The notes under the pieces: model-generated | Told to the model about the DNA's origin: nothing | The model's input: the letters and a program-made list of their open reading frames with translations, nothing else | Databases searched by the model: none | Program-made: the position numbers and the translations under genes | In this document: positions 56,676-64,000 of the stretch, one piece after another | Layout of the letters: the number at the start of each line of letters is the position of its first letter | How positions within the stretch are numbered: position 1 is the stretch's first letter | DNA from: Streptomyces qaidamensis | GTDB taxonomy: Bacteria > Actinomycetota > Actinomycetes > Streptomycetales > Streptomycetaceae | NCBI RefSeq assembly: GCF_001611795.1 | Contig: NZ_CP015098.1 | Span: 372,001-436,000 of the forward strand | Direction: 5' to 3' | Length of the DNA stretch: 64,000 nucleotides

Positions 56676-57986
56676 GTGTCTTCCTCCCCTCCCCCTGCCC
56701 TGCCCGGCTCACGCTCGCCCTGGCGGTCACTGCGGTACCGCAGCATGCGCTGGTGGTCCGTCGCGAACTTCGTGTCGAACGCCGGTACGTGGATGCAGCT
56801 CACCGTGCAGAACCTGCTGGTCCTGGAGATCACCGGGTCCGCCGCCGCGACGGGTCTCTCCATGTCCGTGCAGGCCGCCCCGGCGCTGCTGATCAGCGTG
56901 CTGGGCGGGGCCGCCGTCGACCGGTGGCCCCGCAAGCTGACGGCAGCCGTGAGCCAGGCGCTGCTCGGCGCGATCGCGTTCACCACGGCCGTCCTCGTGG
57001 CGCTGGACCGGATCGACATGACCTCGCTGATGGTGCTGGCCGCCGTCACGGGTGTCGTCGCGACCGTCGACAACCCGGCGTGCGCGCTGCTGGGCAATGA
57101 CCTCGTGCCCGCGGAGGACGTGCCCTCGGCCATCGGCGTCGGGGCGCTGGTGCACCAGGCGGGCCGCCTGGTGGGAGCGGCCCTGGCCGGTGTCGCGGTC
57201 GGGTTCCTCGGCACGTCCGCCGCGTACTTCGCGAACGGCCTTTCGTTCCTCTTCGTGGCCTCGGTCATCCCCTTCCTGCGCCCCGCCGCCGGTGCGGTAC
57301 GGCAGACCGGCCGGGAGCCCGGGGGCGTCGGCTCGGATCTGACCGTGCGCGAGGGGCTGGCCTACTTCGCGCGGCGGCCGCGCCTGGTCGCGCTGGCGGG
57401 TGTGACCGGGATCAGCGCGGTGTTCGGCCGCAACTACGGGCTCACCCTGGCCGTGCTGGTCACCGGGCCGCTCGCGGGAGGCGCCGGTTCGTTCGGCACC
57501 GTGTCGACCGTGCTCGCCGCCGGCGGCATCCTCGGCGCGGTTCTGGGCGCCCGGCTGCGCCGGCCGTCGGTACGGCTCGTGGGCGCGCTGGCGGCCGCGG
57601 GGGCGCTGCTGCAGGTGGTGGCGGGGCTGTCGCCGTCGCTGGCGGTGCTGATCGTGCTGGTACTGCCCATGGCCGTGGTGGAGTCCGTCTCCGACACCGC
57701 CGGTACGGCCGTCCTGCAGACCGACCCGCCCGCCCACCTGCGGGGACGGGTGCTGGGCGTGTGGGGCAGCATCGGCACGGTGTGGGGTCTGGGCGGCCCG
57801 CCCGCACTGGGCCTCCTCATGGAACTGGCCGGGCCCCGCGGCGCCCTCGTCACCGGCGGACTGCTCATCGCCGGCGCGATCGGGACGGGCTCCCTGCTGC
57901 GCCGGCGCCGGGCCGCGGCGCCGGTGGTGCTCCGCAAGGAGGAGCACGACACGCTGGGCAAGCCGGCGCTGAGCCCGGCCGCCTGA
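56676..57986 (+). CDS. MFS exporter (enterobactin-exporter-like MFS_3)
   Basis: 436 residues from a GTG at 56676. Twelve helices, beginning RYRSMRWWSVANFVSNAGTWMQLTVQNLLVLEITGSAAATGL, which with LISVLGGAAVDRWPRKLT (the loop 2-3 DRxxRK motif) is typical of the MFS_3/EntS group of drug and siderophore exporters. The second half includes LAVLVTGPLAGGAGSFGTVSTVLAAGGILGAVLG and ends with a basic, hydrophilic tail. Proton-driven export of a small molecule is expected; the cargo is unknown. Monocistronic; convergent with hldE. Confidence 0.9.
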   Translation: MSSSPPPALPGSRSPWRSLRYRSMRWWSVANFVSNAGTWMQLTVQNLLVLEITGSAAATGLSMSVQAAPALLISVLGGAAVDRWPRKLTAAVSQALLGAIAFTTAVLVALDRIDMTSLMVLAAVTGVVATVDNPACALLGNDLVPAEDVPSAIGVGALVHQAGRLVGAALAGVAVGFLGTSAAYFANGLSFLFVASVIPFLRPAAGAVRQTGREPGGVGSDLTVREGLAYFARRPRLVALAGVTGISAVFGRNYGLTLAVLVTGPLAGGAGSFGTVSTVLAAGGILGAVLGARLRRPSVRLVGALAAAGALLQVVAGLSPSLAVLIVLVLPMAVVESVSDTAGTAVLQTDPPAHLRGRVLGVWGSIGTVWGLGGPPALGLLMELAGPRGALVTGGLLIAGAIGTGSLLRRRRAAAPVVLRKEEHDTLGKPALSPAA

Positions 57987-58117
57987 GCCAGGCTCGTCAC
58001 CAGGGCCCGCGGGGTGTGTGGCCCCCGGCGGCGGCCGGCCGGGGCTGGGGGATGCTGCGCGGCCCTCGACGACTCCCGGCGCACGGCACACACCGGCAGG
58101 GCTGCGTCCCAGGCGTC

Positions 58118-59515
58118 CTACGGCCGCATCGCCGCCTTGGCCGCCACTGCCGCCCGGCGGGCCAGCAGGGTCGTGGAGCGGCCGTCGAGGTAGGGCAGGA
58201 CCACGGCCTGGCCGCCCCAGGTGCGGAGCACCTCCGCTTCGGGCAGGTCCTGGACGGAGTAGTCGCCGCCCTTGACCCAGACGTCCGGCCGCAGCCGGGC
58301 CAGTACCGCCTCGGGAGTGTCCTCCTCGAAGACCGTGACGGCGTCGACACTGCCCAGCGCGGCCAGGACGCGGGCGCGGTCCGCCGCCGGGTTGAGCGGG
58401 CGGCCCGGGCCCTTGCGGCGGGCGACGGACGCGTCGGAGTTCAGGCACACGATGAGGCAGTCGCCGATGCGCCGGGCGCTCTCCAGCAGGCCGACGTGAC
58501 CGGCGTGCACCAGGTCGAAGCAGCCGCCGGTGGCGACGACGGTACCGCCCCGGGACCGGACCCGCTCGGCGAGGCCGAACGCGTCGTGCGCGGGCTCGAC
58601 CGCGGGGCCGGCCGCGGGCTCGGTCCGCCACAGGCCGGGGTTGCCCGCGCCGCCCGCCGCGACGAACGCGGCCGCCTCGGCGACGGCCCGTTGCAGCGCC
58701 TCCTCGGGCAGCAGGCCGTCGGCGAGGGCCGCCGCCGTCGTGGCGGCGCAGCAGTCGCCCGCGCCGCAGGGGTCCCCGGCGGCCCGGTAGGGCACGGGGA
58801 CGAGCATCGGGGTGCCGGAGCCCGGCCGGACCAGCAGCACCCCGCGCTCCCCGAGGGTGACGGCGACCCCGGCGGCACGCCAGCGCTCGGCGAGCCGGGC
58901 CCCCCTCTCGGCGAACGCGCCCAGCGAGGTCTCCCCGGAGCCGGGGTGCAGCGCCTGTGCCTCGGCCGCGTTGGGGGTGACGAGGCGGGCTCCCGGCACG
59001 GGCGGGTCGCCCTTGGGGTGCGGGTCCCACACCAGGGGCGTACGACGGGCGGCGTCCTCCAGGAGCGGCCGCAGGACCCCGGCGGTGTGCCGGCCGTAGT
59101 CGGCCACCAGGACGGCGTGCGCGCCGGCCAGTGCGTCACGGACCGCGTCGCCGGGTTCGCCGGGGGTGCCGCCGCCCCGGTCGATGCGGACCACCGGCCG
59201 CCCGCCCGCGAGCACGCGGGTCTTGACCGGCAGGGTGCCGTCCAGCGGGATCTCCAGCAGGCGGACCCGGCCGCGCAGCCCGCGCCGTACCGCCTCGCTG
59301 GCCTCGTCGTCGCCGAGCGCGGTCACCAGGACCACGTCCCGGCCACCGCGGGCGGCGAGGGCGGCGGCCAGACCGGCTCCGCCGGGGTGGCGGCGGTCGC
59401 CGGTGACGTCGACGACCGGGGCGGGGGCGTCCGGGGAGAGGCGGGGGGAGACGCCTTCGATGTCCTCGTCGAGGAGCACGTCCCCGACGACGACGAGAGG
59501 GCGGGGCACGGTCAT
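58118..59515 (-). CDS. hldE: Bifunctional heptose-7-phosphate kinase / heptose-1-phosphate nucleotidylyltransferase (HldE/RfaE-type)
   Basis: 465 residues from ATG 59513-59515, overlapping gmhA by 4 bases. Residues 1-300 are a ribokinase-type (PfkB) sugar kinase: VVGDVLLDEDIEG, HPGGAGLAAALAARGG and the anion-hole motif GDPCGAGDCCAATTAAALADG. Residues ~325-465 are a nucleotidyltransferase domain with the GGCFDLVHAGHVGLLESAR (HxGH) motif and RRKGPGRPLNPAADRARVLAAL. The two activities phosphorylate D-glycero-D-manno-heptose 7-phosphate and activate the heptose 1-phosphate with a nucleotide, normally ADP. No hldD epimerase is visible here. Confidence 0.93.
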   Translation of the reverse strand: MTVPRPLVVVGDVLLDEDIEGVSPRLSPDAPAPVVDVTGDRRHPGGAGLAAALAARGGRDVVLVTALGDDEASEAVRRGLRGRVRLLEIPLDGTLPVKTRVLAGGRPVVRIDRGGGTPGEPGDAVRDALAGAHAVLVADYGRHTAGVLRPLLEDAARRTPLVWDPHPKGDPPVPGARLVTPNAAEAQALHPGSGETSLGAFAERGARLAERWRAAGVAVTLGERGVLLVRPGSGTPMLVPVPYRAAGDPCGAGDCCAATTAAALADGLLPEEALQRAVAEAAAFVAAGGAGNPGLWRTEPAAGPAVEPAHDAFGLAERVRSRGGTVVATGGCFDLVHAGHVGLLESARRIGDCLIVCLNSDASVARRKGPGRPLNPAADRARVLAALGSVDAVTVFEEDTPEAVLARLRPDVWVKGGDYSVQDLPEAEVLRTWGGQAVVLPYLDGRSTTLLARRAAVAAKAAMRP

Positions 59516-60147
59516 GAGGTGCTCCCGTGGGTGAGGACCGCGCGGCGTGCCGACCGTGCGGCTACGGCCGTGTCGAAGCACTCGCAGAGCAGGTGGACGG
59601 CTACGAGATGGATCTCCTGGACGTTCGCGGTGCTGCCGGCGTCGATGCACAGGGAGGCGTGGGCGGCTTCCGCGAGGGGGTTGGGGCCGCGTCCGGTCAG
59701 GGCCCACACGCGCAGTCCGGCCTGCCGGGCCGTCACGGCGGCGGCGATGAGGTTGGGGCTGCGCCCGGAGGTGGAGAGCAGCATGAGGACGTCGCCGGGG
59801 CGGCCGTGGGCGGTGACCTGACGGGCGTAGACGTGGTCGAACCCGTAGTCGTTGCCGATGGCGGTCATGCTGGACGTCTCGGCGTGCAGGGCGAGCGCGG
59901 AGTAGGCGCGGCGTTCCCGGCGGTAGCGGCCGACCAGCTCGGCGGTGAGGTGCTGGGCCTGGGCGGCGCTGCCGCCGTTGCCCGCGGCCAGCAGCCGTCC
60001 GCCGCCGGTGAGGACGTCGGCGAGACGGCCGCCCCAGTCCGCGACCCGGTCGAGGCCGTGCCTGCGGAACCCTCCGAGGGCTTCCTCCAGTGACCGGCAG
60101 TGCAGTCGCGCGGTTTCCAGGACGGGGTGTGCGGGGGGTTCGCTCAT
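59512..60147 (-). CDS. gmhA: Sedoheptulose 7-phosphate isomerase
   Basis: 211 residues. A SIS-domain isomerase closely matching GmhA: LLAAGNGGSAAQAQHLTAELVGRYRRERRAY with the phosphate-binding GNGGSA loop and catalytic area, SSMTAIGNDYGFDHVYARQV, LMLLSTSGRSPNLIAAAVTAR and EIHLVAVHLLCECFD. It converts sedoheptulose 7-phosphate into D-glycero-D-manno-heptose 7-phosphate, the first step of heptose activation. It overlaps hldE (ATGA) and follows the GT4 gene after a ~109-base gap. Confidence 0.94.
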   Translation of the reverse strand: MSEPPAHPVLETARLHCRSLEEALGGFRRHGLDRVADWGGRLADVLTGGGRLLAAGNGGSAAQAQHLTAELVGRYRRERRAYSALALHAETSSMTAIGNDYGFDHVYARQVTAHGRPGDVLMLLSTSGRSPNLIAAAVTARQAGLRVWALTGRGPNPLAEAAHASLCIDAGSTANVQEIHLVAVHLLCECFDTAVAARSARRAVLTHGSTS

Positions 60148-60256
60148 GTCGATCGGGCGTACCGCCGTCGGTGAAGGCGGCGAACCCGCACCTCCTTCGG
60201 ATGTGGCACGTCGGGCCTTGGTGGCTGTCGTCGGGCGGGGAGCGGGGGCCGGGCGG

Positions 60257-61534
60257 TCAGCCGGCGCGGGTCGCGGCGGGCTCGGTGTCGAGGACTTCGC
60301 AGTAGGCGGCCTCGGTGGCGACGGCGACCTGGCCCCAGCCGTACCGGCTCAGGACGCGACGGCGGCCGGCCGCTCCGCAGGCGGCGCGGGCCGCCGGGTC
60401 GGCGAGCAGTGCGGCGACGGCGGCGGCCAGGGCCGCCGCGTCGCGGGGCGGCACCAGCCGCCCGGTGCCGGGGTCGGCGACGGTGTCGAGCTGCCCGCCG
60501 ACCGCGGTGGCCACCACGGGCACGCCGCAGGCCATGGCCTCCAGCGGCACGATGCCGAAGGGTTCGTAGTCGGCCGGGCACACGACGACGTCCGCGGAAC
60601 GCAGCAGCGACGGCACCTCCTCGCTGGGAAGGGCGCCGGTGAAGCGGACGCGGTCGGCGACCCCGGCGTCCCGGGCGATGCCGCGCAGCCGCCGCACCTC
60701 CGGGTCGCCGTCGAGCCGGTCGGCGGGCGGCCCGCCGACCACGACCAGCTCGGTGCCGGGCAGCCGGGCCAGTGCGGTGACGGTGACGGCGGTGCCCTTG
60801 CGCGGCACGAGCCGGCCCAGCTGGAGGATCCGGTGCGGGTGCGGGCCGCGCGGCGCGGCCGGGCCCTTCGGGGTGAACCGGTCGGTGTCGACCCCGCACG
60901 GCACGATGCCGACCTGGTGCGCGGGGATGCCCATGAGGGCTAGTTCACGGACCTCGTCCCGGCAGGTGGCGATGACGCGGTCGCAGCCCAGCCCGACCTC
61001 GATCTCGCCGGGGATCCGCTCCGGCGGGCTGGTGTCGGCGAGCCGCTGGTGCCGCCTCTTCACCGTGCCGAGGGCGTGGTAGGTGTGCAGCAGGGGCAGG
61101 TCGTGCTCGCGGGCCGCGCGCAGGGCGGCCAGGCCCGACATCCAGTAGTGGGAGTGCACGACGTCGGGGGTCCGGGTGCGCCAGGCGCGGGCGAGGTGGC
61201 GGCCGAAGGCGTCCATGTGCGGCAGGAGCTCGTCCTTGGGGAGAGGCTCGGCCGGCCCGGCGGGTACGTGGTGCACCTCGACGCCGTCGCGCAGCTCCAC
61301 CCGGCAGGGCAGGTCGGGCGCGTTGCGGCGGGTGTGGACGGTGACGCGGTGGCCGCGGTCGGCGAGTGCGGCGGCGAGGCAGGCGACGTGAACGTTCTGT
61401 CCGCCGGCGTCGACGCCGCCGAGTGCGGCCAGGGGGCTGGCGTGCTCGGAGACGAGCGCGATGGCGAGGACGCCCGGGTCGAGCGGGTCGCCGCCGCGCG
61501 GTCCGGCGGGGAGGGGGGTGAGGGACGGGGTCAT
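60257..61534 (-). CDS. GT4-family glycosyltransferase of the heptose operon
   Basis: 425 residues from ATG 61532-61534 (GGAGGTGTGCTC upstream). A GT-B retaining glycosyltransferase: N-terminal ASPLAALGGVDAGGQNVHVACLAAAL (acceptor-side Gly-rich loop), SHYWMSGLAALRAAREH, IVPCGVDTDRFTP and ILQLGRLVPRKG. The donor-side motif is ADYEPFGIVPLEAMACGVPVVAT, containing the EX7E-type pair of Glu residues. The order of neighbours suggests it adds a sugar (perhaps heptose) to a cell-surface glycan. The closest families include sucrose-phosphate-synthase-like and mycothiol-type GT4 enzymes. Confidence 0.9.
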   Translation of the reverse strand: MTPSLTPLPAGPRGGDPLDPGVLAIALVSEHASPLAALGGVDAGGQNVHVACLAAALADRGHRVTVHTRRNAPDLPCRVELRDGVEVHHVPAGPAEPLPKDELLPHMDAFGRHLARAWRTRTPDVVHSHYWMSGLAALRAAREHDLPLLHTYHALGTVKRRHQRLADTSPPERIPGEIEVGLGCDRVIATCRDEVRELALMGIPAHQVGIVPCGVDTDRFTPKGPAAPRGPHPHRILQLGRLVPRKGTAVTVTALARLPGTELVVVGGPPADRLDGDPEVRRLRGIARDAGVADRVRFTGALPSEEVPSLLRSADVVVCPADYEPFGIVPLEAMACGVPVVATAVGGQLDTVADPGTGRLVPPRDAAALAAAVAALLADPAARAACGAAGRRRVLSRYGWGQVAVATEAAYCEVLDTEPAATRAG

Positions 61535-62496
61535 GAGCACACCTCCGTGATCAGGCGCTCCCAGTCGGCCAGGAAGCGCTTGAGCCCGTAGCGTTCGAGG
61601 GCCGCCTGCCGGGCGCGGGCTCCGTCCGCGGCCGCCGCCTCCGGTTCGTGGAGGTAGCGGCGGGCGGCGCGGGCCAGGACGTCGGGGCGGGTGGTCAGGG
61701 TGCCGGCGTTGGGCGGGACCGCCTCGACCGCCTCAGTGGTGGCGAGCGCCAGCACGGGCAGGCCGAGGTGCATCGCCTCCAGCAGGGACAGGCCGAGTGA
61801 GGTCCAGCGCACCGGGTGCAGGTACATGCGGCGTTCGGCCAGGGCCGTGTGCAGCTCGCTCTGGGGAAGATCGGCCGTGCGGCAGCGGTCGGCCGGCAGG
61901 GCCAGGTGTCCGGCCAGGCCTTCGGTGCCCATGCCGAAGACGTCGAGCGGCACGGCCTCGGCCAGGACGGGCAGCAGGTCCGTTCCGGTGTACCGGGCGC
62001 GTCGCACGGGTTCGTTGACGACGACGGCGGCGCGGGCGAGCCGGCCGCTGTAGCGGTGGCCCGGGTCGACGATGCCGTGCTCGATGACCTCGGTGCGGGT
62101 GGTTCCGCAGTCCCAGAACAGCCGGTTGAAGTGGGTGACGTGGACGAGCGTCAGGTCGTCGCGGCCGGCGCACGGGTGCCGGGTGTCCGGCACGTCGCCG
62201 TCGGGCGCGTTGTGCTCCAGGTACACCGCGGGTACGTCCCGGCCGGGGCGGCGCCCGCCGAGCCACCGTTCGGCCAGCGCCGACTCGTGGGGCCGCTGGA
62301 GAAGGACCAGGTCGACCTGCGTGTCGCGGAGTTCCTCGGGAGTGACCTCGCGGACCGAGGCCGGCCAGGTGAAGGTGCGGGCCCGCCCGAGGCCGTCCGG
62401 GCCGCGGCCGGGGGTGACCGGGACGAGGTAGGTGTGCGGGCCCTGGACGAACGCGGTCGTCCACGAGCCGTGCACGTGCCACAGCAGGATGTTCAT
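61531..62496 (-). CDS. Glycosyltransferase (GT-B, GT4-like) of the heptose operon
   Basis: 321 residues from ATG 62494-62496, overlapping the following GT4 gene by ATGA. Starts MNILLWHVHGSWTTAFVQGPHTYLVPVTP, typical of a family of bacterial GT-B transferases with an N-terminal GPHTYLVPV segment. Other features are LVLLQRPHES, VYLEHNAPDGDVPDTRHPC, LVHVTHFNRLFWDCG and, on the donor side, YLHPVRWTSLGLSLLEAMHLGLPVLAL with the conserved Glu. Cytosolic-side glycan assembly enzyme. Acceptor and donor unknown, ADP-heptose possible. Confidence 0.88.
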   Translation of the reverse strand: MNILLWHVHGSWTTAFVQGPHTYLVPVTPGRGPDGLGRARTFTWPASVREVTPEELRDTQVDLVLLQRPHESALAERWLGGRRPGRDVPAVYLEHNAPDGDVPDTRHPCAGRDDLTLVHVTHFNRLFWDCGTTRTEVIEHGIVDPGHRYSGRLARAAVVVNEPVRRARYTGTDLLPVLAEAVPLDVFGMGTEGLAGHLALPADRCRTADLPQSELHTALAERRMYLHPVRWTSLGLSLLEAMHLGLPVLALATTEAVEAVPPNAGTLTTRPDVLARAARRYLHEPEAAAADGARARQAALERYGLKRFLADWERLITEVCS

Positions 62497-63554
62497 ACGG
62501 CCGCTCCTCGCTGGGTGTGTTCTCCCCGGTCCGCCGGGTGGCCCGTGAGGGCCGCCACGGCGGCGAGCACCTCGGCGTCGCCGATGCCGTCGAGGCAGGG
62601 GTGTCCCGGCACCGGGCAGTGCCGGGCGCGGGTGTCCGCGCATGCGGCGTGCGGGTCGCCGAGCAGGATGTGCGGTACGCCGTAGGGGGCCCACCGTTCG
62701 GCCGGCACGACCGGGGCGAAGAGGCTGACGACAGGCGTGCCCACGGCGGCGGCCAGGTGCGCCGGGCCGGTGTTGCCGGCCACCACGGCCCGGGCTTCTG
62801 CCAGGACTCCGGCCAGCTGCGGCAGGTCGGTGGCGCCGCCGAGGTCCAGGGCGTGCCGCCCGGCCACCCGGGCGGTCAGCTCGCGCTCGGCGCGCCCGCC
62901 GGTGACGACCACGCGGTGCCCGGCCTCGGACAGCGCGGCCACGGCACGTGCCGCCCGGCCCGGTGTCCAGGCCCGTGCGGGCACGGCCGCGCCGGGATGG
63001 AGGACGACGTACGGTCCGGGCCCGGTGAGGTGGGTGGTGTGCGGCGGCGGCAGGACGCGCAGCCGGCCGTCGTCGCCGTGCGGAAGCTCGAAGCCCGCGG
63101 CGCGGGCCAGGTCGAGGGCGGCCAGAGCCTCGTGACGGTGCGGCCGTCTGCGGTGCCGCAGGTCGAGGAGTGCGCCCGGGTAGTCCTCGCAGTCGGCGGC
63201 GGTCCGTCCGATCCCGGCCAGTTTCAGCAGGAGGGCGATCGGCAGCGGGCTCTGGTGGTAGGACACCAGCACGATCGCGCGGTCGAAGCGGCCTGCCGAG
63301 AGCGTCTCCATCAGCTGCCGGGTGGCCGCCCGGGTGACCGGGGGCGGCTCCAGGCCGACCCAGGGGGCGTCGAACGTCAGCACCTCGTCGACGTCGGGGA
63401 GCATCCGCCCGGCCGGGGCGCCCTGGGGTCCGCAGAGCAGCGCGGTGTACGAGGACCCGGCGGCGACGGCCCGTACGGCGGGGCCCGCCAGGAGTACGTC
63501 TCCGGAGCTGTCGAGGCGGACCACGAGGGTGCGGGGTAGGCGGCTCGGCGTCAT
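62493..63554 (-). CDS. GT9 heptosyltransferase-like glycosyltransferase
   Basis: 353 residues from ATG 63552-63554, overlapping the next gene by ATGA. It is a GT9 (WaaC/WaaF-like) protein: N-terminal LPRTLVVRLDSSGDVLLAGPAVRAVAA with the KxxxIGD(xLLxxPxxxAL) pattern, VVLHPGAAVPARAWTPGRAARAVAAL, TGGRAERELTARVAG and AGNTGPAHLAAAVGTPVVSLFAPVVPAERWAPYG, which is the conserved donor-binding block. Family members transfer L- or D-glycero-D-manno-heptose from an ADP sugar. This supports the operon producing and using an activated heptose. Confidence 0.93.
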   Translation of the reverse strand: MTPSRLPRTLVVRLDSSGDVLLAGPAVRAVAAGSSYTALLCGPQGAPAGRMLPDVDEVLTFDAPWVGLEPPPVTRAATRQLMETLSAGRFDRAIVLVSYHQSPLPIALLLKLAGIGRTAADCEDYPGALLDLRHRRRPHRHEALAALDLARAAGFELPHGDDGRLRVLPPPHTTHLTGPGPYVVLHPGAAVPARAWTPGRAARAVAALSEAGHRVVVTGGRAERELTARVAGRHALDLGGATDLPQLAGVLAEARAVVAGNTGPAHLAAAVGTPVVSLFAPVVPAERWAPYGVPHILLGDPHAACADTRARHCPVPGHPCLDGIGDAEVLAAVAALTGHPADRGEHTQRGAAV

Positions 63555-64000
63555 CGCGGCTCCCGGGCCGCGACGGCCCTGGCGAGGACGAGACGCACGG
63601 CCGTCGGCAGGTCCGGTGCCGTGGCCTCTGCCTCCTCTGCCTCTTCGGCACGGGTGACGCCCGTGGGAACCAGGACCCCACGGGCCCCCGCGGCCCGCGC
63701 CGCCTGCATGTCGGCTCCGATGTCGCCGATGACGGCGGTGCGTTCCGGCGGGACGGCGAGTCGGCGGCACGCGGCCAGGATCAGGCCGGGGGCCGGTTTG
63801 CGGCAGTCGCAGCCCTCCTGCGGCACGTGCGGGCACACGGCCCAGACGGCGAACGGCCCGAGCAGCTCCTCCACCCGCAGCCGGACGGCCTCGACCTCGC
63901 GCCGGGTCAGCAGTCCCCGGCCCACGCCCGACTGGTTGGTGACGACACCGACGGGCACCCCGGCGGCGCGCACGGCGTCCACGGCCTGCCGGGCACCGGG
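63551..64000 (-). CDS. gmhB: D,D-heptose 1,7-bisphosphate phosphatase-like HAD protein (5' end outside the window)
   Basis: About 150 visible residues; the start lies beyond the right edge. HAD-IIIA features: GVPVGVVTNQSGVGRGLLTRREVEAVR (motif II region), CPHVPQEGCDCRKPAPGLILAACRRL with the zinc-binding Cys-His cluster and motif III Lys, and VIGDIGADMQAARAAGARGVLV (motif IV). The CPH...CDCRKP zinc loop is characteristic of GmhB. It should remove the C7 phosphate from heptose 1,7-bisphosphate. A repeat-like AEEAEEAEAT sits near its C-terminus. The N-terminal DxDGT motif is expected outside the window. Confidence 0.88.
   Translation of the reverse strand, partial: PGARQAVDAVRAAGVPVGVVTNQSGVGRGLLTRREVEAVRLRVEELLGPFAVWAVCPHVPQEGCDCRKPAPGLILAACRRLAVPPERTAVIGDIGADMQAARAAGARGVLVPTGVTRAEEAEEAEATAPDLPTAVRLVLARAVAAREPR

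Overview
The window looks like a chromosomal segment of a Streptomyces. Coding DNA is extremely GC-rich with G/C at nearly every third codon position, starts are often GTG or TTG, overlapping ATGA/GTGA gene junctions are common, and rare TTA (bldA-type) leucine codons appear. The gene families (SpoIIE-type PP2C phosphatases with ANTAR partners, DUF3618/holin-like envelope proteins, DUF5949, streptogrisin-type protease, GH46 chitosanase, AA10 LPMO, LAXTG-tailed surface protein, CtpI-type P-ATPase) fit a streptomycete accessory or arm-proximal region. I see no rRNA, tRNA, CRISPR, prophage or insertion sequence.

Layout. 1-12 kb: tail of a LuxR-type regulator, a secreted small protein, a fused SecDF translocase, a macrolide/sterol-type glycosyltransferase, a broken HEAT-repeat gene, a secreted V8/trypsin-like protease, a SRPBCC protein, phosphoglucomutase, an LprG-like lipoprotein with a TTA codon and a nucleoside-diphosphate-sugar epimerase-like protein. 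12-17 kb: a MhuD-like heme-degrading monooxygenase, a diacylglycerol-kinase-like protein, a VOC protein and a TTA-containing GNAT/FemAB-like transferase. 17-24 kb: a signalling block of two large PAS/GAF/PP2C phosphatases and a GAF-ANTAR protein, linked by a shared inverted repeat. 24-29 kb: an aldo/keto reductase remnant, a chitosanase under a perfect palindrome, a DMT exporter and an MMPL transporter.

29-47 kb is an envelope and stress region. It has two copies of a holin-like plus DUF3618 gene pair, a PRC-barrel/DUF2382 protein, a YihY/BrkB membrane protein, a second SRPBCC paralogue, a giant CtpI-type P-ATPase and a nucleotidyltransferase-BON-phosphoesterase operon. Several of these genes are preceded by GNNTN-N14-16-GGGTAC-like promoters of the SigB/general-stress type. 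Embedded in it are an AA10 lytic polysaccharide monooxygenase behind a perfect CebR-type operator (TGGGAGCGCTCCCA) and a GNAT gene behind a one-mismatch copy of the same box.

47-55 kb: a PhoD-type phosphatase, a streptogrisin C-like protease and, on the minus strand, a tightly coupled operon beginning with a 62-residue peptide, followed by an unrecognised protein, two paralogous all-helical proteins (DUF6895-like) and a beta-lactamase-fold hydrolase. This operon resembles a biosynthetic locus for a ribosomal peptide of a type I cannot name and is the best candidate for an undescribed system. A degraded M20 peptidase lies next to it. 55-58 kb: DoxX-like, hemerythrin and MFS exporter genes. 58-64 kb: a minus-strand, mostly ATGA-coupled operon for nucleotide-activated heptose synthesis and transfer (gmhB, a GT9 heptosyltransferase, two further glycosyltransferases, gmhA, hldE), unusual in a Gram-positive because these steps classically serve lipopolysaccharide.
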